From contig NC_017243.1 in NCBI RefSeq assembly GCF_000223215.1, forward strand, positions 2,790,001-2,854,000: DNA of 64,000 nt. The letters are read 5' to 3'. Source of the stretch: Brachyspira intermedia PWS/A (lineage in GTDB: Bacteria; Spirochaetota; Brachyspiria; Brachyspirales; Brachyspiraceae). The position numbers and the translations under genes are program-made. The notes below the pieces were generated by a model. It saw only the letters and a list, made by a program, of their open reading frames with translations. It had not been told where the DNA came from and did not search any database. Each line of letters starts with the position of its first letter. The stretch's first letter is position 1. Below are positions 48,335 to 57,618 of this stretch, one piece after another.

Positions 48335-48700
48335 ATGACTGCTAAGAAGTTAAAAAAATTTAAAGATTTATTGTTAGAAGAAAAGAGAAAAACTTTAGAT
48401 GAATTATTAAGCGGAAATGAAACCTATGAGGCTCTTAAAGATGATTCTCATGGTGATATGGTTGATATAGCATTTCAGGCTTATGAGAAACAAACTCTAA
48501 TGAATTTCTCACAAAAAGAAAAAGATAAATTAGATATGCTTAATAATGCACTTAAAAGAATAGAAGACGGTACTTATGGTAAATGTATTGACTGTAAAGA
48601 AGAAATCAATGAAGAGAGATTAACCGCTTTACCTTATACTTTAAGATGCGTAAACTGTATGTCTAAATATGAAGATAAAAAACGTCGCGAAAAAATGTAA
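48335..48700 (+). CDS. DksA/TraR-family C4 zinc-finger protein
   Basis: 121 residues: an N-terminal coiled-coil hairpin and a C-terminal four-Cys zinc finger (CIDC ... CVNC). Members bind in the secondary channel of RNA polymerase and modulate rRNA and stress promoters, often with ppGpp. The coiled-coil tip reads DDSHGDMVDIA, with acidic residues though not the exact DxxDxA pattern of E. coli DksA. Sits 45 bp after rpsI and 2 bp before priA, so it may be part of this operon. Confidence 0.88.
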   Translation: MTAKKLKKFKDLLLEEKRKTLDELLSGNETYEALKDDSHGDMVDIAFQAYEKQTLMNFSQKEKDKLDMLNNALKRIEDGTYGKCIDCKEEINEERLTALPYTLRCVNCMSKYEDKKRREKM

Positions 48701-48702
48701 TA

Positions 48703-50688
48703 ATGTATGTTAAAGTTGTTTTCAATCTGCCTATAGACAGAATACTTACATACAGAAAACCAGATGAGATTAATGATAGCTTGGTAGGATGTAGAGTTGT
48801 TGCTCCTATTAAGGGTAAAAATAATAAGGGTATTGTTGTAGAAGAAGTTGAAACTATAGACGGTAACTATAAAGTATATCCTATCAAAGCTAGAATTGAT
48901 CTTGAACCTATTTGTTCAGATAAAGAATTCAAATTAGCAAAATGGATGAGTAATTATTATCATTCATCTTTTGGAGAGGCATTATTTGCCGCACTTCCCG
49001 TAGGTACTCCAGCCAAAAAAGAGAAAAAAGCAAAACCAATACCGGCAAAACAAAAACCATATTTAAAACTTAATGAAGAACAAGAAGCTGTACTAAAAAA
49101 AATAAATGAAAGTATAGAATCAAATAATCCAAAAACTTTTCTCCTTCATGGCGTAACAGGAAGCGGAAAAACAGAAGTATATTTGCAGGCTATAAAGAAA
49201 GTAGTTGATATGGGAAAGCAGGCAATAGTGATACTTCCTGAAATATCTTTAACACCTCAAACTATAAAAAGATTTGCTGAAAGATTTGAAGGAAAAATAG
49301 CTGTACTTCATAGTAAATTATCGCCTAATTCTAAATACAGATATTGGCAGATGATAAAAAAAGATGAGATAAAAATCGTTATAGGTGCTAGAAGTGCTAT
49401 ATTCTCCCCTACCCCTAATTTAGGTATAATAGTTATAGATGAAGAGCATGAAACCAGTTATAAGGCAGGAGACACCCCAAGATATCATGCAAGACAGGTT
49501 GCTTTTTATAGAAAATCTCATGAGAATGCCACATTACTTTTAGGAAGTGCCACTCCTTCTATAGAAAGTTTTTATTATGCCTCAATAGGCAAAATAGAAC
49601 TTCTAAGCCTAAAGAAAAGAGCGGCTTCAGTTAATATGCCTGAGGTTAAAATATTAGATTTGAAAAAGGAAAAAAGAGCAGATGCTTTTCCTATGATTAC
49701 TCAAAAATTGGCAGAAGAAATAAATAGAAAATTAGAAAAAAAAGAACAAATTATACTATTTCTTAATCGTAAAGGTTATGCTCCTGTAGTTACTTGTTCA
49801 TATTGTCAGAGAGTTTTGGAATGCCCTAATTGTTCGGTATCTCTTACTTATCATAAAAAGAAAAATGTTGTTATGTGTCATTACTGCGGATATACTCAAT
49901 ATTTAGATGAGCTTTGCGATGAATGTAAAATAGGACATTTCGAGAGAATAGGAAGTGGTACTGAAAAAGTAGAGGAGCATTTAAATATACTTTTTCCAAA
50001 TGCTGTAGTAGAGAGAATGGATCAGGATACAGTAGGCGGTACAAAAAATTATGAAAAAATATTCAAAAGATTTTCTGACGGGGAAATAGATATATTAGTC
50101 GGCACTCAAATGATAGCCAAAGGGCTTGATTTTCCTAATGTTACTTTAGTAGGCGTACTTCTAGCGGATATGTCGCTTCATATACCTGATTTTAGAAGTG
50201 CTGAAAGAACATTCAACCTCATTACTCAAGTTGCTGGAAGAAGTGGAAGAGGAGAAAAAAACGGTATAGTATATATTCAAACTTATTCTCCTAATAACTA
50301 TAGTATAGAATGTGCTAAAAATCATGATTATATATCATTTTATAATAAAGAAATAGAAAATAGGAAAGCACCTTTAAATTATCCTCCATTTTCAAGATTA
50401 ATTAGATTAGTAATAAGAGGAATAGACGAAAAAAAAGTAGAAGATGATGCCAATAAAATAGCAGATATGCTCAGAATGGAAACTTATAATGATTCTGATA
50501 AAATAATAATTCTAGGAGCTACAGCATGTGCTATGAGCAAATTAAACAAATATTACAGATGGAATATACTTATAAAAACACCGTCGCATTCACTGCTAAA
50601 AAATTTCTTTAATAAACTAAATACTAGTTTTACAGCAGATAAAGGCAATTATATAGAAATAGACATAGACCCTATAAATATGCTTTAA
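48703..50688 (+). CDS. priA: Primosomal helicase PriA
   Basis: Restarts stalled replication forks. 661 residues: N-terminal 3'-DNA-binding domain (about 1-100), Walker A HGVTGSGKTEVY, Walker B VIDEEHETSYK (DEEH box), paired zinc-binding Cys clusters (CSYC ... CPNC ... CHYC ... CDEC, about 365-410), and helicase motifs V/VI (GTQMIAKGLDFP; QVAGRSGRGE). All motifs intact. ATG only 2 bp after the previous stop. Confidence 0.96.
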   Translation: MYVKVVFNLPIDRILTYRKPDEINDSLVGCRVVAPIKGKNNKGIVVEEVETIDGNYKVYPIKARIDLEPICSDKEFKLAKWMSNYYHSSFGEALFAALPVGTPAKKEKKAKPIPAKQKPYLKLNEEQEAVLKKINESIESNNPKTFLLHGVTGSGKTEVYLQAIKKVVDMGKQAIVILPEISLTPQTIKRFAERFEGKIAVLHSKLSPNSKYRYWQMIKKDEIKIVIGARSAIFSPTPNLGIIVIDEEHETSYKAGDTPRYHARQVAFYRKSHENATLLLGSATPSIESFYYASIGKIELLSLKKRAASVNMPEVKILDLKKEKRADAFPMITQKLAEEINRKLEKKEQIILFLNRKGYAPVVTCSYCQRVLECPNCSVSLTYHKKKNVVMCHYCGYTQYLDELCDECKIGHFERIGSGTEKVEEHLNILFPNAVVERMDQDTVGGTKNYEKIFKRFSDGEIDILVGTQMIAKGLDFPNVTLVGVLLADMSLHIPDFRSAERTFNLITQVAGRSGRGEKNGIVYIQTYSPNNYSIECAKNHDYISFYNKEIENRKAPLNYPPFSRLIRLVIRGIDEKKVEDDANKIADMLRMETYNDSDKIIILGATACAMSKLNKYYRWNILIKTPSHSLLKNFFNKLNTSFTADKGNYIEIDIDPINML

Positions 50689-50695
50689 TAATTAT

Positions 50696-51304
50696 TTACA
50701 CATCGACATAAAATCTAATAGCATTTTTAATTCTTGCTTTAAGTTCATTTTGTCCTACAGGTTTTTTTACATAATCGCAAGCACCTTTTTCAAGCCCATT
50801 TACAACATCATCTTCATTATATCTCTTTGTAATAATAATAATTAATGATGTTCTTAAAGAAATTTCTTTTTTAATTTCATCTATTATATAAAAATAATCC
50901 TTATCATCTGATAAATTGATATCCATTAGAATGATATCAGGTGAAATCTTTTTTAACTCTTTTAAAGGTGCAACCAAATTAGATATACATGTAACATCAT
51001 AATCATCTTTAAGCCATTCGAGATAATTTTTTCTTGTGATTTCCATAGGCTCAATTATGGCAAGCTTATATTTGGACTGTTTTCTTTTTAATTTGATTCT
51101 TTTTTCTTTCTTGTTGAAAGCCAAAAAAGCTTTTAAATCAGCATAACGAATTTTGTATCTCTTACCAGGTGTAACATCAGCCTTTAATCCATAATGTCTC
51201 ACCCAATAGTTTACAGTAGTTCTTGAAACTCCAACTATTTTCGCCGCATCTATAGGCGACAGCATATCATCGTCATCATATATTAGCTCTTCAGTATTAT
51301 TCAT
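50696..51304 (-). CDS. Response regulator with N-terminal excisionase-type HTH and C-terminal receiver
   Basis: Started at MNNTEELIY (51304), with AGAGG just upstream. Residues about 14-65 form a MerR/excisionase-like winged helix (LSPIDAAKIVGVSRTTVNYWVRHYG). Residues about 80-200 form a receiver domain with phosphoacceptor Asp in IILMDINLSD and the conserved Lys in YVKKPVG. The order (DNA-binding first, receiver last) is the reverse of common response regulators. No histidine kinase is adjacent. Convergent with priA, whose stop lies 7 bp away. Confidence 0.85.
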   Translation of the reverse strand: MNNTEELIYDDDDMLSPIDAAKIVGVSRTTVNYWVRHYGLKADVTPGKRYKIRYADLKAFLAFNKKEKRIKLKRKQSKYKLAIIEPMEITRKNYLEWLKDDYDVTCISNLVAPLKELKKISPDIILMDINLSDDKDYFYIIDEIKKEISLRTSLIIIITKRYNEDDVVNGLEKGACDYVKKPVGQNELKARIKNAIRFYVDV

Positions 51305-51591
51305 ATAACCTCTCAAATTTTAAAAATTTAAAGAAAAATAAAAAATCTCCCATTACACGATAAAAGATAATACATAATGAAATTTTTGTCAAATAAAAAT
51401 ATTGAAATTATATTTAATATTAATGAGTTTATATTTATTAATACTATCTAAGAACTACATTTTTTACAAAAAATATATTTTTTTATTTTAATGTATGAAA
51501 TGTAAATACTTTTTTTACAATATCATTGTTTTTTATTTAATTATATATATAATAAGGTACTATAAAATAACTTTTACTAAAAGGCTTCAAT

Positions 51592-52656
51592 ATGAAAAAA
51601 TCAATACTTATAATGGCAGGAGGTATAGGTGAAAGACTATGGCCTTTAAGCAGAGAATGCAAACCAAAACAATTTTTAAGTATTATAGAAAATAAATCTC
51701 TTATAGAACAGACAATAGACAGAGCATTAAAAATTACTAGTGAAGATAATATTTTCATAATAACAGGCAAAAGATATAAAGATGCATTTGCTAAATATAT
51801 GCCATCTTTCAAAAATATAATATATGAGCCAATGGGAAGAGATACAGCAGCTGCTATTGCTTTAGGTGCTATTTCTATAAAAGAAAAGATAGGAAATGCT
51901 ATGATTGCAGTGCTTCCTGCAGATCCTATAATAAAAAATGAAGATTTATTTATAAAGTCTATTGAAAATGCCATTGAAGTAAGTGAAAATACTAATGAAG
52001 TTGCAGTGGTAGGAATTAAGCCTAACAGAGCAGAAACAGGATACGGATATATAAAAATAAAAGATAATATTAAAGATGATGTATATAATGTTGATAGATT
52101 TGTAGAAAAGCCTAATTATGAAAATGCATGCAAATTCTTAGAAGATGGTAATTATCTATGGAATAGCGGTATGTTTATATGGTCTATAGATAATATTCTT
52201 AATTCAATAAAAGAATTAATGCCTGATACATACAACAAAACTGTACAAACATTAGAAGCCAAAGATGATACTCAAAAAGAAGAAATATTCAAAACTATAA
52301 ATAAAATATCTTTCGACTTCGGTATAATGGAAAAAATAAAAAACATTAAATGTATAAAATCAAGCTTCTTCTGGGACGATTTGGGAGCATTCTCTGCCCT
52401 TGGAAGAATATATGATAAAGACGATAATAATAATGTTATAATCGGAAATGTATATGCTAAAGAAGCAAAAAGCAATATAATAATAAATGATGATAAAGAT
52501 ACTTTTATAGCTATAGATGGAGTTGATGATTTAACTATAGTAAAATCAAACGGAGTGCTTTTAATTTATCCGAATAATAAAGATTCAAAAATTAAAGATA
52601 TATTAAAGGATATAAGAGAAAAAGATGAATTAAAAGACAAAAGAAATTTACTTTAA
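51592..52656 (+). CDS. manC: Mannose-1-phosphate guanylyltransferase
   Basis: Makes GDP-mannose for surface glycans. The nucleotidyltransferase signature reads MAGGIGERLWPLSRECKPKQF, followed by the sugar-binding FVEKPNYENA and NSGMFIW segments. 354 residues: only the transferase domain and beta-helix end, without the cupin isomerase half of bifunctional ManC. AAGG site 7 bp before ATG. Convergent with the next gene (3 bp gap). Confidence 0.93.
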   Translation: MKKSILIMAGGIGERLWPLSRECKPKQFLSIIENKSLIEQTIDRALKITSEDNIFIITGKRYKDAFAKYMPSFKNIIYEPMGRDTAAAIALGAISIKEKIGNAMIAVLPADPIIKNEDLFIKSIENAIEVSENTNEVAVVGIKPNRAETGYGYIKIKDNIKDDVYNVDRFVEKPNYENACKFLEDGNYLWNSGMFIWSIDNILNSIKELMPDTYNKTVQTLEAKDDTQKEEIFKTINKISFDFGIMEKIKNIKCIKSSFFWDDLGAFSALGRIYDKDDNNNVIIGNVYAKEAKSNIIINDDKDTFIAIDGVDDLTIVKSNGVLLIYPNNKDSKIKDILKDIREKDELKDKRNLL

Positions 52657-52659
52657 TAT

Positions 52660-53505
52660 CTATTTTCTTTTAGAGTATTTATTATTAAGCAAAGTTTCTT
52701 TGTACATTTTTTCCTTTGCCTCTTTGATTTTTTCTAATTGAGATTCTTTTTTCTCTTTTTCTTTTCTCTCTTTTTGATTGTCATCTATAACTTTGCCGTT
52801 TATTAAAACATTCACGAATTCTATTTTTTCATTGTCAATAATTTCATAAGGTATAGTTCTACCTTTTATTTCTACGTTTTCAAATTTTAATGATTTATAA
52901 AATACCATATTCCTAAAATCAGCATCACCATCTATAATAATATTTTCAAAGCTAGATTCTCCCTGCAAACTTGCATTCAGCATACTGAAATTATTTTTAA
53001 AATGAATATGATTGAATGAAAGCTTATCTATTATATCAGAATTAGCAATGGAAAAATTACATTCTACTGTTATATTATCAATATCAATGGACTGCAAATT
53101 TGACAAAGACATATCAAAATCCATATTTATTTTAGAATTTTTTATAATGATTTCTTTATAAACATTAGACATTGTAATAAAAAATCCGCTTTCAAAATTA
53201 CTGTCTGTAAAATCTAAAGAGCCGAATAAATTAAAATTTCTCATTTGGAAAGGTCCATAGAATGAAGAATTAGTGAAAAGCATATTAGTATTTTTTTCGA
53301 TTTTTAATCCCTCGAAATTAAATCCGTCATAACTTATCATATAAGAGAAATTATAGAATCCCCTATAAATATCATCTCTTATTATTCTTCTGAAAAGTCC
53401 TTCAGGTTTATCATCGCTGTTATGATGAAGAATGCATAAACCGTCTTTGTACTCTTCTCTTGGACAATTTTCTGTATTAGATATTTTTTGTTTACAAATA
53501 GCCAT
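52660..53505 (-). CDS. Pentapeptide-like repeat protein with charged tail
   Basis: 281 residues. The Cys/His-rich start (CKQKISNTENCPREEYKDGLCILHH) is a small metal-binding-like module seen in front of pentapeptide proteins. Residues about 55-230 have a weak A(N/D)LSF-like pentapeptide periodicity (e.g. LFGSLDFTDSNFESGF), suggesting a beta-helix. The last 45 residues are a charged Glu/Lys helix. No signal peptide. Function unknown. Gap of 12 bp to the outer-membrane gene upstream, so probably co-transcribed with it. Confidence 0.7.
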   Translation of the reverse strand: MAICKQKISNTENCPREEYKDGLCILHHNSDDKPEGLFRRIIRDDIYRGFYNFSYMISYDGFNFEGLKIEKNTNMLFTNSSFYGPFQMRNFNLFGSLDFTDSNFESGFFITMSNVYKEIIIKNSKINMDFDMSLSNLQSIDIDNITVECNFSIANSDIIDKLSFNHIHFKNNFSMLNASLQGESSFENIIIDGDADFRNMVFYKSLKFENVEIKGRTIPYEIIDNEKIEFVNVLINGKVIDDNQKERKEKEKKESQLEKIKEAKEKMYKETLLNNKYSKRK

Positions 53506-53517
53506 AAAAAACCTAAA

Positions 53518-54513
53518 TTAGAATACAAAACTCATGCCTATATCATGAGAAATATTATCCTTACTAAAATTATCAAAACTAATAGCATAGTCTAGTCTGA
53601 ATAAATCCAAATAAATAGATAACCCTAAAGAAACTCCTTTAGTGCCTACTCCTAATCTAGCTAGAATACCGCTTGGAAGCTGTTGTGAAAGCCTTTTTTG
53701 TACGAAATCCGGAGCATCTAATATACTTTCGGGCAAATCATCATACCATGCTGTTTTTTTCTTAAATAATCCTAATTTATTAAAATCTATGATCATAGCT
53801 TCAAGCCCAACAGAGAATTCATGACTTACAGAAGGTACAGATATTGTATATTGTCCTGATACTGCAAAACTTCCATCGCTTTTAGCATATGCTACAGAAG
53901 CTGTTATATCAGTATCTGTTTTAGCAAATACATTATCATAAAATCCGAAATTTCTAACTCCAACACCAAGTTTAAAATTTGGTGTAAATAATGACTGCAT
54001 ATATGATACATCAAAAAACATTCCAAAATTATTATCTTTACCGCTATTATTAACTACACTTTTAATATTTGCCCCTATAAAAGAACTTTCATTGATAGCA
54101 TAAGCAGCACCTACATTGATTAAATAAAGTCCGTTATATATATCGTTTTTTTTAGCACCTAAACTATCATAAGAATAAACTTTATTTATATCACCTGCAA
54201 AACCAACTCCTACAGCATAAGAACCTCCTATATGAGCATAGGAAGCATTGAATATATAATCATTTTGAGGGTTGGATGTAAAAGTATAATTCAAATTAAC
54301 ACTATCTCTAAGTACTCCCATCAAAGATGAAGAGTTTTTAAATAAAGCAGATGAATCATTTCCTATTAAGAAATCTGCTCCCATCATGCCTTTTGATCTT
54401 GTGCTGCTTGTTTCCAAAACTGATAATGAATGTTTTGATGATAAAGATGATAAATCAGCTGCAAAAAATACAGATGAATAAATAAATAATATAATAAATA
54501 TCTTTTTTAGCAT
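53518..54513 (-). CDS. UPF0164-type outer-membrane beta-barrel protein
   Basis: 331 residues with a signal peptide (MLKKIFIILFIYSSVFFAA). The mature protein has many amphipathic beta-strands with Gly/Ala/Phe alternation and ends in a strand finishing with Phe (IGMSFVF), the usual Omp assembly signal. The N-terminal SSTRSKGMMGADFLIGNDSSALFKNSS resembles the PorV/UPF0164 group common in spirochaetes. Likely function in outer-membrane transport or secretion is an inference. Confidence 0.8.
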   Translation of the reverse strand: MLKKIFIILFIYSSVFFAADLSSLSSKHSLSVLETSSTRSKGMMGADFLIGNDSSALFKNSSSLMGVLRDSVNLNYTFTSNPQNDYIFNASYAHIGGSYAVGVGFAGDINKVYSYDSLGAKKNDIYNGLYLINVGAAYAINESSFIGANIKSVVNNSGKDNNFGMFFDVSYMQSLFTPNFKLGVGVRNFGFYDNVFAKTDTDITASVAYAKSDGSFAVSGQYTISVPSVSHEFSVGLEAMIIDFNKLGLFKKKTAWYDDLPESILDAPDFVQKRLSQQLPSGILARLGVGTKGVSLGLSIYLDLFRLDYAISFDNFSKDNISHDIGMSFVF

Positions 54514-54594
54514 TTTTTATAATGTTCTCTTTAATTTTTTAATATTGAATTTTTATAATAAACAAAATTATAACATAAAAAACATTAAATACAA

Positions 54595-55449
54595 TTAAAT
54601 CAAACTCAATTTATATATATCCATATTAAGTTCATTTTTTAATTTTTGAAAATCATCTTCAATCATAACATCATCATTATCATATAAAGCAAAAAGAGAA
54701 GAACCTGAACCGCTCATAGTTACTTTTCTTTTAATTATACTTTCAATTTTGTTTTTTATTTCTTCTATTTTTTTTTCTAAATTAAAAACATTCTTCTCAA
54801 ATACATTATATGTTTTTGAGACTATTCTTTCAAAATTAATATCTTTATTATCAAGCATATTCTTTATATAAAACAAATCTGATTTATTAAAATCTTCAGG
54901 AGTAAACTTTGAATAAGCTAATTTTGTAGAAACATGTATATTCGGATATATTAAAATAACATTATAAGGAAGCGTAAAATCATAATTTCGTATCTTCTCT
55001 CCAATACCTGAAACCCAAGCACATCCTCCTCTAATAAAAAAAGGAATATCTGCTCCAAATGAAGAAAAAGATTCTATTAATTCATCATTGATATCAATAT
55101 TTAATTCAGATAAAAAAAACTTAATAATATTAGCAGCATCAGATGATCCTCCTCCAAGTCCAGCCCCTGTAGGAATATTTTTTTCTATATGTATATTGTA
55201 ATCATTATTAAGATTCATATTATTTTTAAAATGATTAAATATTTTTGTTACTATATTTTCTTCTTTATCATCTTCTAATGCATACTTACCGCTTGTTGTA
55301 ATATTATATTTATCAGATTTTTCAATAGTGATGATATCATATAAATTAACTGTATGAAATAAAGATTCTATCAAATGATATCCGTCTTTTCTTTTTGAAG
55401 TTATATCAAGAGAAATATTTATTTTGCATGGCGCTTTTATTATAGGCAT
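54595..55449 (-). CDS. ispE: 4-diphosphocytidyl-2-C-methyl-D-erythritol kinase
   Basis: GHMP kinase of the MEP isoprenoid pathway. Start PCKINISLDITSKRKDGYHLIESLFH carries the substrate-binding Lys/His, and the ATP loop is PTGAGLGGGSSDAA (about 92-105). The third GHMP motif is MSGSGSSLFAL. 284 residues, normal. AAGGAAG site. Start of the leftward row: terminates before the outer-membrane gene. Confidence 0.95.
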   Translation of the reverse strand: MPIIKAPCKINISLDITSKRKDGYHLIESLFHTVNLYDIITIEKSDKYNITTSGKYALEDDKEENIVTKIFNHFKNNMNLNNDYNIHIEKNIPTGAGLGGGSSDAANIIKFFLSELNIDINDELIESFSSFGADIPFFIRGGCAWVSGIGEKIRNYDFTLPYNVILIYPNIHVSTKLAYSKFTPEDFNKSDLFYIKNMLDNKDINFERIVSKTYNVFEKNVFNLEKKIEEIKNKIESIIKRKVTMSGSGSSLFALYDNDDVMIEDDFQKLKNELNMDIYKLSLI

Positions 55450-55529
55450 AATAACTTCCTTAAAATAAAACTTAATTATTTTATTTTAGTATATTTAGTA
55501 TTTTTTGCAAATAATAAAAAATAAATATT

Positions 55530-55940
55530 TTATTTTAAAGGAAGTTTATCTATTGATTCTATTTTCCATTTATTTGAATTGTTTACAAGTCTTATATAAT
55601 AATATGTAGGTGAAAATTCTGTGTTTCTAACAATATAATATCCGCTTGCAGGATTAGTATTATCACCTATTGTATAATTTATAGTTACAGAATACTCCTT
55701 ATTTGAAGAGGACATTAATTTTTTTATAGAATCTGTATTATCTAATATAATATTTTTAATGTTTTCTATATTTTCTATATCAGAATTTTTTTCTATCCAA
55801 TCTATATTATCATTTAATATTTCTGTCTTCATCTCATCATAAAATGCAAACAAAGATTGTTTTCTAACAGTGTCCAAATCTTCTAAACATGATACTAATA
55901 AAAATAATATCGCAATCAATGTAATCAAAATTTTTTTCAT
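55530..55940 (-). CDS. Small hypothetical lipoprotein
   Basis: 136 residues. Lipobox LLVSC (Cys18). The mature part is short, with a beta-rich end (YIVRNTEFSPTYYYIRLVNNSNKWKIESI). The end resembles the preceding gene's end (LNDKWNLITINFLNI), so the two may be distant paralogues. No family recognised. 15 bp after the upstream lipoprotein gene. Confidence 0.75.
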   Translation of the reverse strand: MKKILITLIAILFLLVSCLEDLDTVRKQSLFAFYDEMKTEILNDNIDWIEKNSDIENIENIKNIILDNTDSIKKLMSSSNKEYSVTINYTIGDNTNPASGYYIVRNTEFSPTYYYIRLVNNSNKWKIESIDKLPLK

Positions 55941-55955
55941 TAAAAAATCCTATTT

Positions 55956-56441
55956 TCAAATATTCAAAAAGTTAATAGTAATTAAATTCCATTTATCATT
56001 CAAATATATTGCCACAAATTCAATAGAGTTTTCAGATATTTTATTAAAAGAAGGATATTCAATCTGAGCTACCATAATATCTTTATACTTTTTATAAGTT
56101 ACATTAACATCATAATATCCTCCATCTTTAGGAAGATAATTACAAAGAGAATCATCATTATCTGAAAATATTCTCTGATATAATGCCCCTCTATTTTTTA
56201 TTGACTCTATAATATTAACCGGAGTAAGTTCATATATTAAACTCATCTCATTTAAAGTATTAATTATATTTTCATCTAAATTCTGAATGAAATTAGAAGT
56301 AAACTCCAATGTATCTTTATTTGCTATAAGCGTAGATATATATTTTTCATATTCATAAATACTATATTCAACACCATATTCTTTTTTACAAGAAGATGCA
56401 AAAACAATTAATATAATAGTAAAAATAAAAATATTTTTCAT
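55956..56441 (-). CDS. Small hypothetical lipoprotein downstream of cheB
   Basis: 161 residues with lipobox FASSC (Cys18) followed by KKEYGVEYS. A middle helical part and a C-terminal beta part (DKWNLITINFLNI). Its ATG overlaps the cheB stop by 4 bp, so the two are translationally coupled, although a role in chemotaxis is not implied. No family recognised. Confidence 0.75.
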   Translation of the reverse strand: MKNIFIFTIILIVFASSCKKEYGVEYSIYEYEKYISTLIANKDTLEFTSNFIQNLDENIINTLNEMSLIYELTPVNIIESIKNRGALYQRIFSDNDDSLCNYLPKDGGYYDVNVTYKKYKDIMVAQIEYPSFNKISENSIEFVAIYLNDKWNLITINFLNI

Positions 56442-57607
56442 TTAAGTTTTCCTCTCAAATACTGCACTAAAAATTCGGCAATATCATAAAGTGATAATAC
56501 CACATGTGCAACCTTATTTTCTATAACACTTCTAGGCATGCCATATACTGTACAGCTTAATTTATCCTGAGCAATAGTTAAATTATTATGATTATACAAT
56601 CTAGTCATACCGCTAGTACCATCATTACCCATACCAGTCATAACAATAGCAATAGCTTTATCTTTTAAAACATCATCAATAGTATTAAATAAATAATCCA
56701 CACAAGGAGTATAAACAAATTTTTTATCAGGATCAGGATAAAATTTAATTCTTAATTTTCCTTTGCTGTCCATATATATACCCATATTTTTATCACCAGG
56801 AGAAACATATACAATGGAAGGCAATATCTCCTCATCTACCTGAGCCTCTTTAATTCTAATACTAGAAATATCCTGCAAACTAGAAATAAGAGAAGATGAA
56901 AATTCTTTAGGTATATGCTGTGATATTAGTATAGGCAAAGGAAAGTCCTTAGGAATACTAGGAAGCATTATTCTAAGAGCTCTAGGGCCTCCTGTAGATA
57001 TACCTATTGCCACCAAAAGAGGAGCTTTAAAATCTTTTCTAAAAGATATACTTAAAGCTGTTGCAACTTGCTTTTGATCATAAGGCATTATTTTTACATT
57101 ATCATCAAATTTATCCATATATGTTTTTTCTTCATCTTCAATGACTTCTTTCATACTGCAGCTATTTAATATAGTTGAATTGTAGTCAAAAGCTGAATCA
57201 GATTTTATTTGATTGTTTTTTATAGTTTCCAATATAACATTAAGTATATTATCTTTAACAAACTCAGCGTTTATATTCCTAGGTTTATATATTATATCCA
57301 AAGCACCTAAATCCAAAGCCCTAGATGATAGATCCTTATTCTGTGCCAAAGAACTCATAATTAAAATATTAGTTTGTATATTCTCTTTTTTTAATAATTT
57401 TAATAATTCTATGCCGCCCATCAAAGGTAAATCTATATTCATAACAACAAAATCTGGCTTTATTGCCACTATAGATTTATAGGCATCTATACCATTATTC
57501 ACAATACTTACAACTTCTAATCTATAATGATTGGCTAATACATTATTTAATAATGCACTAGTCGTTTTAGAATCTTCTGCTATAAGTATTCTGATAGCTC
57601 CCAACAT
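56438..57607 (-). CDS. cheB: Chemotaxis response regulator protein-glutamate methylesterase CheB
   Basis: Removes methyl groups from chemoreceptors. 389 residues. The methylesterase domain is intact: Ser in GISTGGP, His in SQHIPKEF and Asp in GMGNDGTSG. The receiver domain keeps the acidic pair (EDS, 11-13) and the Lys (YKP), but the phosphoacceptor position reads VVMNIDLP, that is Asn57 instead of Asp. A longer than usual linker (about 125-195) follows. Only cheB of the chemotaxis genes is here; cheA/cheR lie elsewhere. Confidence 0.92.
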   Translation of the reverse strand: MLGAIRILIAEDSKTTSALLNNVLANHYRLEVVSIVNNGIDAYKSIVAIKPDFVVMNIDLPLMGGIELLKLLKKENIQTNILIMSSLAQNKDLSSRALDLGALDIIYKPRNINAEFVKDNILNVILETIKNNQIKSDSAFDYNSTILNSCSMKEVIEDEEKTYMDKFDDNVKIMPYDQKQVATALSISFRKDFKAPLLVAIGISTGGPRALRIMLPSIPKDFPLPILISQHIPKEFSSSLISSLQDISSIRIKEAQVDEEILPSIVYVSPGDKNMGIYMDSKGKLRIKFYPDPDKKFVYTPCVDYLFNTIDDVLKDKAIAIVMTGMGNDGTSGMTRLYNHNNLTIAQDKLSCTVYGMPRSVIENKVAHVVLSLYDIAEFLVQYLRGKLK

Positions 57608-57618
57608 ATATAAATACC

